A stretch of 64,000 nucleotides of DNA from Panorpa germanica (Eukaryota; Arthropoda; Insecta; Mecoptera; Panorpidae), in assembly GCA_963678705.1 (NCBI GenBank), contig OY783208.1, positions 3,100,001-3,164,000 of the forward strand, in the 5' to 3' direction. The notes under the pieces were generated by a model that searched no databases, was not told where the DNA came from, and saw only the letters and a program-made list of their open reading frames with translations. Positions 58,946 through 64,000 of this stretch are shown piece after piece (within the stretch, counting starts at the first letter, position 1; the number at the start of each line of letters is the position of its first letter). The translations under genes and the position numbers were made by a program.

Positions 58946-61900
58946 ATGAGCGGTTTAAGGATTTGTCTGCTTATTGCATTTCTTGCGATTGTTTTTGTTC
59001 GGGCAGTCTTTCGTGGCACATTTGTTTCGTTTGATGATGCAAACATATTAAGATCTATTCCAGGCGACTGGGATGTTGAAGACCCGTCGATTGTGATAAA
59101 CATTGATGTGAGTAGTGTAAACGTTGACAAGATAAACACCGGTGCTTTTAAAGATTTTGTCAATGTCAAAGAGCTGGAGCTAACAGGGAGAATAGCCGCC
59201 ATAGAGGATAACGCCTTCGCTGGATTGGACAAATTAGAACGCATAACACTAAATGAAGTTGGAATTCAACACATCGGCCCAAAAGTGTTCTATAATTTAA
59301 AAAGTTTGACGTTGTTAGACTTGGCAAGCAATGAACTTATGGAAATAATTCTAACTAACTTAACAATGTTGACAAAACTGGATTTATCTCAAAATAATAT
59401 CACAGAAATAAGTAATGACACTTTTGTAAACTTAGAGAACCTGGAATCTATTAACTTAAGTGAGAATAAAATCCGTGCATTGAAGAACGGGTCGTTCAAC
59501 GGTTGTCCGAATCTTGCTACTATAAATTTAAATAAAAATCAGATTGCAGATATTGAACCAAATGCTTTTATACACCTGCCTAAGTTGGAAATATTGTACT
59601 TAAGTCATAACAATTTAACGACATTAACAGTGCTTCAGTTGCCGAATTTAAAGGAATTAAATTTGCCACATAACAGGATCACATTTCTTGAAAAGGACAC
59701 TTTATTGCAGTTGCCTGAATTGACTGACATCGTGTTGCATCATAACTTAATAACGAGAGTAGATAAAGATTATTTTGTTAACACACCTAAATTAGAATAT
59801 TTAGACTTAGATTTTAATTCATTAAAAGAATTTAATTTACCTGATAAATTAGAAAAGTTAAGTTATGTCTCTTTACAACACAATAAATTACAGTCTATAG
59901 AGTTATCAGCCGAAACTCAAATGAACTTAGAGGTATTAGATTTAAGTGACAACAACTTGACTCACCTGGACGAATCGTTTCAACATTTAATTAACCTTCA
60001 AGACTTGTATTTAAGCAATAATAAACTCAAAAGTTTTCCTCTGTGTATACCGGGTAGTTTAACAGGTTTGGTGTTATTTCGCAATGATCTTCATGAGATA
60101 GCGCTAAATAAATTCTGTGGCTCTGCAACTCAAGAGATGCTGCGAAATGTTTATTTGTCTGATAACGCAATTACAGAATTAAATAACAACAGTTTTGGAA
60201 ACTTGCCAGAGCTGGTTTATATTGGGATGAGTAATAATAAAATCCGTTCAATAAAGTCTGGCACATTCTCTGGTTGTTCCAACCTAACTATATTGTATTT
60301 GTATGACAATCAGCTGGCAGATATCGAACCAGACGCATTTAGGGACCTCCATAAGTTGGAACAGTTAATTTTAAGGAACAACAATTTAAAGACGATAACA
60401 TCAAACCATTTCAAGGGGTTGACGAGTTTAGAGAGATTAGATTTATCATTTAACAAATTCACATCCCTTGATCCGCTTCTTTTAAACAATTTGACGGAAT
60501 TGACTCACATTTGGTACCACAACAACTCAATAACGAGTTTACCAGAAAGATTCTTCAACAACACGCCTAAATTAATACAAATGGACTTTGAATTTAATTT
60601 GTTAAAAGAAGTTAATTTGTACGATAACTTAGTCCATCTGACATATGTCTACTTACAACACAACCAAATAGAGTCTATCAAATTATCACAAGCAACTCAG
60701 TATAACATCAGGGTAATAAATTTACAAGACAACAACTTGACTCACCTGGACGAATCGTTTCAACATTTAATTAAACTTCAGTATTTGTTTTTAAGCAACA
60801 ATAAACTTAAAAGTTTTCTTCAGTGTTTCCCAGAAAGCTTAACTAATTTGGATTTATCTCACAATGAACTTCATGGGATAACACTGGATAAATTTTGTGG
60901 TTCTGTGACTCAAGGAAAGCTGCAATCAGTTTATTTATCTTCTAATCATTTTACATCTTATAATTTGACGAAAACCAAGAAATCTTTAGAAAAAACGCAA
61001 CCAGAATTAAGGATTATTGATTTAAGTTTTAATTTCTTGAATGCCGACACTGTAAAACAAATTCAAACTTCTAATCTGCGTCATATAGCACTTCAAAAAT
61101 TTGAACCGCAGCGAAAAGATGACGTCAAAGTCAGTCCTAATGAGAACATAAACGGGGAGGGGAACACTACATGGATCGTGGTAACTTCGGCTGCACTGGT
61201 TGTTGCTGTATTTGCAGGTTAGAATTACAATCCTATTTATCTTAATTGTAGAACAGGCAACCCTCCTAACAATTAACGGTGGCCTACAATGTTAATTCAG
61301 AGAGAGTTCAGAAAGTGGGGATGATATGCGTTTTATGTTCCAGGCCGATGTTTTCCTACTCTTAACATTCTCGTAGCTATTTTGTGCTATTTTAGTTATT
61401 TTTCTCTGATGCACATCTTCCCTTCCCCCGTACCCCCATAGTAAATATTCAGGGGCACCAAATTTTGACATTATTCCGTTTAGGAAAAGTTTCTCGCGAA
61501 ATTTACATCGCAGCACGGTCCTGTAGAAACCACGTGTCCTGCAGGTCCACGTTACAGCTTTCTTAATTAAATAACACCGACCTGAAACATAAAACGCACC
61601 CTGTACATCCAGAGTAAAATGAATTACAAATTTATTGAGTACAAAACATAATTAAGTGTTCCTAACTCACAATAATGATATTAACTACATGGAAAACCTG
61701 TTCCTTTTTAGTAATTGCCGCCATGTTGGTTGTGTGCAAACAACGGAGAACGACGAACCAGAACCCGAACTCGAATGTCAACGATGCAGTTATGTTAGAT
61801 GAACTCTATGATGATGTTGGACCTGCGAGGGCTAATGATGATGACAGAGCCAACCTAGATTATGATTATCCCAGGTTCCCAATTTACGACTCCTTGGGAA

Positions 61901-62267
61901 GACCTCACATTTATCACTACCCCACGTTCCGTCCATGGTATGACGAAGTTCGCCCACAACCTGTCTATTTATCGGTCCTGCCTGATATTCCAGGTACGTA
62001 ATTAGAGAACGCCCAACGTGAATTGAACCTAATTATTGAAAAGTCAATTAGTTGCTTTTACAAGCACATTGTGTAACTTTGTTACCTAAAGCTTCAAATA
62101 CAATAATTAAACAATAATTAAAAAATGTAAATACAAAGAAAGTAAGGTAGTTTTAATTGGGTATGTTCACTATTAACTCGATGTGTTTTTTCAATGTTTT
62201 AGGGCCCCAACAATTGGAACAACAGGACAACGGGCCAGAAGAGGATATTTATGAGGAAATTGACTGA
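58946..62267 (+). CDS. LRR type I receptor E with tyrosine-rich tail, intact
   Basis: Exons 58946-61217, 61712-61993 and 62203-62267 encode 872 aa. The signal peptide is MSGLRICLLIAFLAIVFVRA. Two LRR modules have the same landmarks as D. In module 2 the usual FPLCIPGSLT reads FLQCFPESLT. The helix is TWIVVTSAALVVAVFA joined to VIAAMLVVC, followed by KQRRT. The tail has YDDV, the Asp-rich insertion, YDSL, YDEV, YLSV and terminal DIYEEID. Exon 2 is 6 nt longer than in D, and its acceptor is TTTTTAG rather than the TTTCAG of the other units. AATAAA is at 62372. Divergence from D is spread through the LRR surface positions, while tail and introns stay close. Confidence 0.9.
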
Positions 62268-63300
62268 ATATGGTTTTTCTTCTGAAGAAATTTTCTTTAT
62301 TTTAAGTTAACCTTAGTTTATATTAAACTTGGATTAACTGGCAGTAGTTTAAATTATACTTATACGTTCTAAATAAAAATCTTATTTAATGAAAAACATT
62401 TTTATAATTATTTCTAGTTCCTACTTTTTATTTGTAATTATATTTCTTATCTGCTGATACACTTGTCACAGAAAAACCATCAATCCTATTCATCGGTCCT
62501 ATTTTTGAGCCAAACATGTAAACAAATACATCTGAACATTATAATATACTAGCGTTCAACCCGTCTGGAAGCGACGTTAAACAAAATAATTTGTAGTTTC
62601 AAATTTGAATTCCATTTTTAAATTAGAATGTGTGACTTGACTATAATGGCCGTCGTTTCTATAAAATGGCGCCGTACTCGTATATTGATAAAGTTTTACT
62701 TTGGGTTAATTGCATCCTTCATCTGTTTCAATACTCAGACAACTCAAATATTTATTTTGTCGTTCTTTCAAAACTGAATATTTTAAGTTGTCTCACTAAT
62801 GAACTGTACGATCGATATATTTTAATAAAAATGTAAAAAACCCAACTTTAAAATATGATTTCACAGTCCGATTTGAATCATTTCTAATCAAAACGGAAAT
62901 GCGGTATCAGATCCGCTCCGTGTGTCCATCGAACAACGAACACAGACCGCCATTACGCAGCTAACGTGTAAGGGCGCTCTCACACTGGTTCAAAATACTT
63001 GCAGCGTCGCATTTAATTGATAAAGTGTGCTAATGCGAAATAACTCCAATACTCGTTACTAAAAAAGTCGGCATCGCTAGTAGACAGTTCCAGTGTGAGA
63101 GGTGCCTTAACCAACACGCTGCGCTGGTTCCTACGTAGGCCTGGTCTGTCTTACAGGGAATCCGGATGCGGACAACCTTATGACCCCCCTCTCACTCCAC
63201 TTCTACTTACATGACTAAAATTTATCAAAAGTTAGGACTTACGTAATTTAAGTTTATTAAATAAATTTTTAATTTGAAATTAATTGAATTTCTTAATCAC
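62268..63300 (+). repeat. Unit E 3' flank (shared tail block)
   Basis: Same order as in D: poly(A) region, CTAGCGTTCAACCCGTCTGG motif, nested MITE, CTACGTAGGCC block, then the D/E-only CACTAGTGTTTATGCC segment. Confidence 0.7.
62971..63107. mobile_element. MITE nested in unit 3' flank (copy 4 of 4)
   Basis: The same inverted repeats as the other three, with a small internal deletion and a changed right end (GAGAGGTGCCT). Confidence 0.5.
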
Positions 63301-63675
63301 TAGTGTTTATGCCTAACAACGAATTTATGACGTCACGCATTGTAGTCCGGATATACGACCAAAACGTATTGTATGTATCAATATCCATATAAAAAAATGA
63401 TATATAAAAATAAATATAAAAAACATAATTAAGAAGAAAAGAATGGATTGAAATATATTTATTCTATTAAAGTAATTAATTTTCTGTTTCTTGATGGTTT
63501 TTCATTAACATAAATTATTTTACATTATATTGGTTGATATCCACACTATCCTTTTATGGTACAAATATTATAATAACTATGGCAGCAATCTAATTTGTCT
63601 TCCCAGAGCAATTCTCTTATTTTCAATACTTTTATTGATTGATTTACTTGTCTATTGGTATTTTTTGTTTACACT

Positions 63676-64000
63676 CAGTGGCGTAGCTAGGCAACCAAGT
63701 GCCCCGGTGCAAAAAAAAATCCGGGCCCCTAACTAAACTGTTTAGGTTTTTCAAGTCAGATATAAATATATATAAATACTTTAAAGGTACAAAGGCTATT
63801 ACTTTACCATCAGCTCTTTATCGTGCACTGCATGGCACAGCAAAACTACTTACTACATGTATGTGTGTGTGTGTCTTGTGTGAGCTTTAGTGATCGCCTA
63901 CGTGAAGAGTTTAGGAATGTATACTTGGATTTATATTATTGGTATTAATCAATAAAACGAAGTAAATCAAAAGATGTATGTATGTATGTGTGTAAAACAT
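63676..64000. mobile_element. hAT-related element, cut by window edge
   Basis: Begins CAGTGGCGTAGCTAGGCAAC and matches 55497-55820 nearly base for base; it runs off the window. Duplicated together with unit E. Confidence 0.65.

Overview
This is an AT-rich arthropod nuclear window, most likely from an insect and perhaps a beetle (the order is a guess). It has spliced genes with short introns and AATAAA signals, Helitrons, mariner-like and hAT elements, and RNase H-bearing LINEs. No tRNA, rRNA, CRISPR or bacterial-type operon was seen.

The backbone is a tandem array of five paralogous leucine-rich-repeat (LRR) type I membrane receptor genes on the + strand: A (5630-8185), B (14707-17261), C (25327-28390), D (48599-51913) and E (58946-62267). 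Each has three exons with two phase-1 introns. Exon 1 encodes a signal peptide, the LRR ectodomain and the first half of the transmembrane helix. Exon 2 encodes the rest of the helix, a KQRR stop-transfer and most of a tyrosine-rich tail. Exon 3 is 65 bp and encodes a C-terminal YEEI motif. A and B have one LRR module and share an in-frame TAA at codon 163. C, D and E have two modules and are intact. The tails carry five YxxV/L/I motifs (YDDV, YDSL or YDYV, YDEV, YLSV, YEEI) and are much better conserved than the ectodomains. I did not recognise the family by name; I read it as a candidate cell-surface recognition receptor. The 3' flank of a sixth, lost unit lies at 3609-4600.

Two small single-exon secreted LRR genes lie between C and D: one on the minus strand at 31049-31978 with an in-frame TAG, and one intact on the plus strand at 40810-41781.

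The rest is largely mobile DNA. Helitron 2 (8353-14021, minus) has both ends and an apparently intact three-exon 1469-codon Rep/helicase gene. Helitron 1 (1-3051, plus) is a near-identical inverted copy cut by the window edge. Helitron 3 (36939-39983, plus) is a decayed derivative with both ends. LINE pieces lie at 22441-23415, 32661-34095, 42136-43900 and 44640-45540. DNA elements include a hAT MITE with an 8-bp target duplication (35703-36358), a mariner-like element with very long inverted repeats (53187-55190), a decayed IS630/Tc1-like transposase (56882-57580) and several MITEs. A dispersed repeat family recurs between the LRR units. D and E, with their flanks, look like the products of a recent segmental duplication of about 10.3 kb period.
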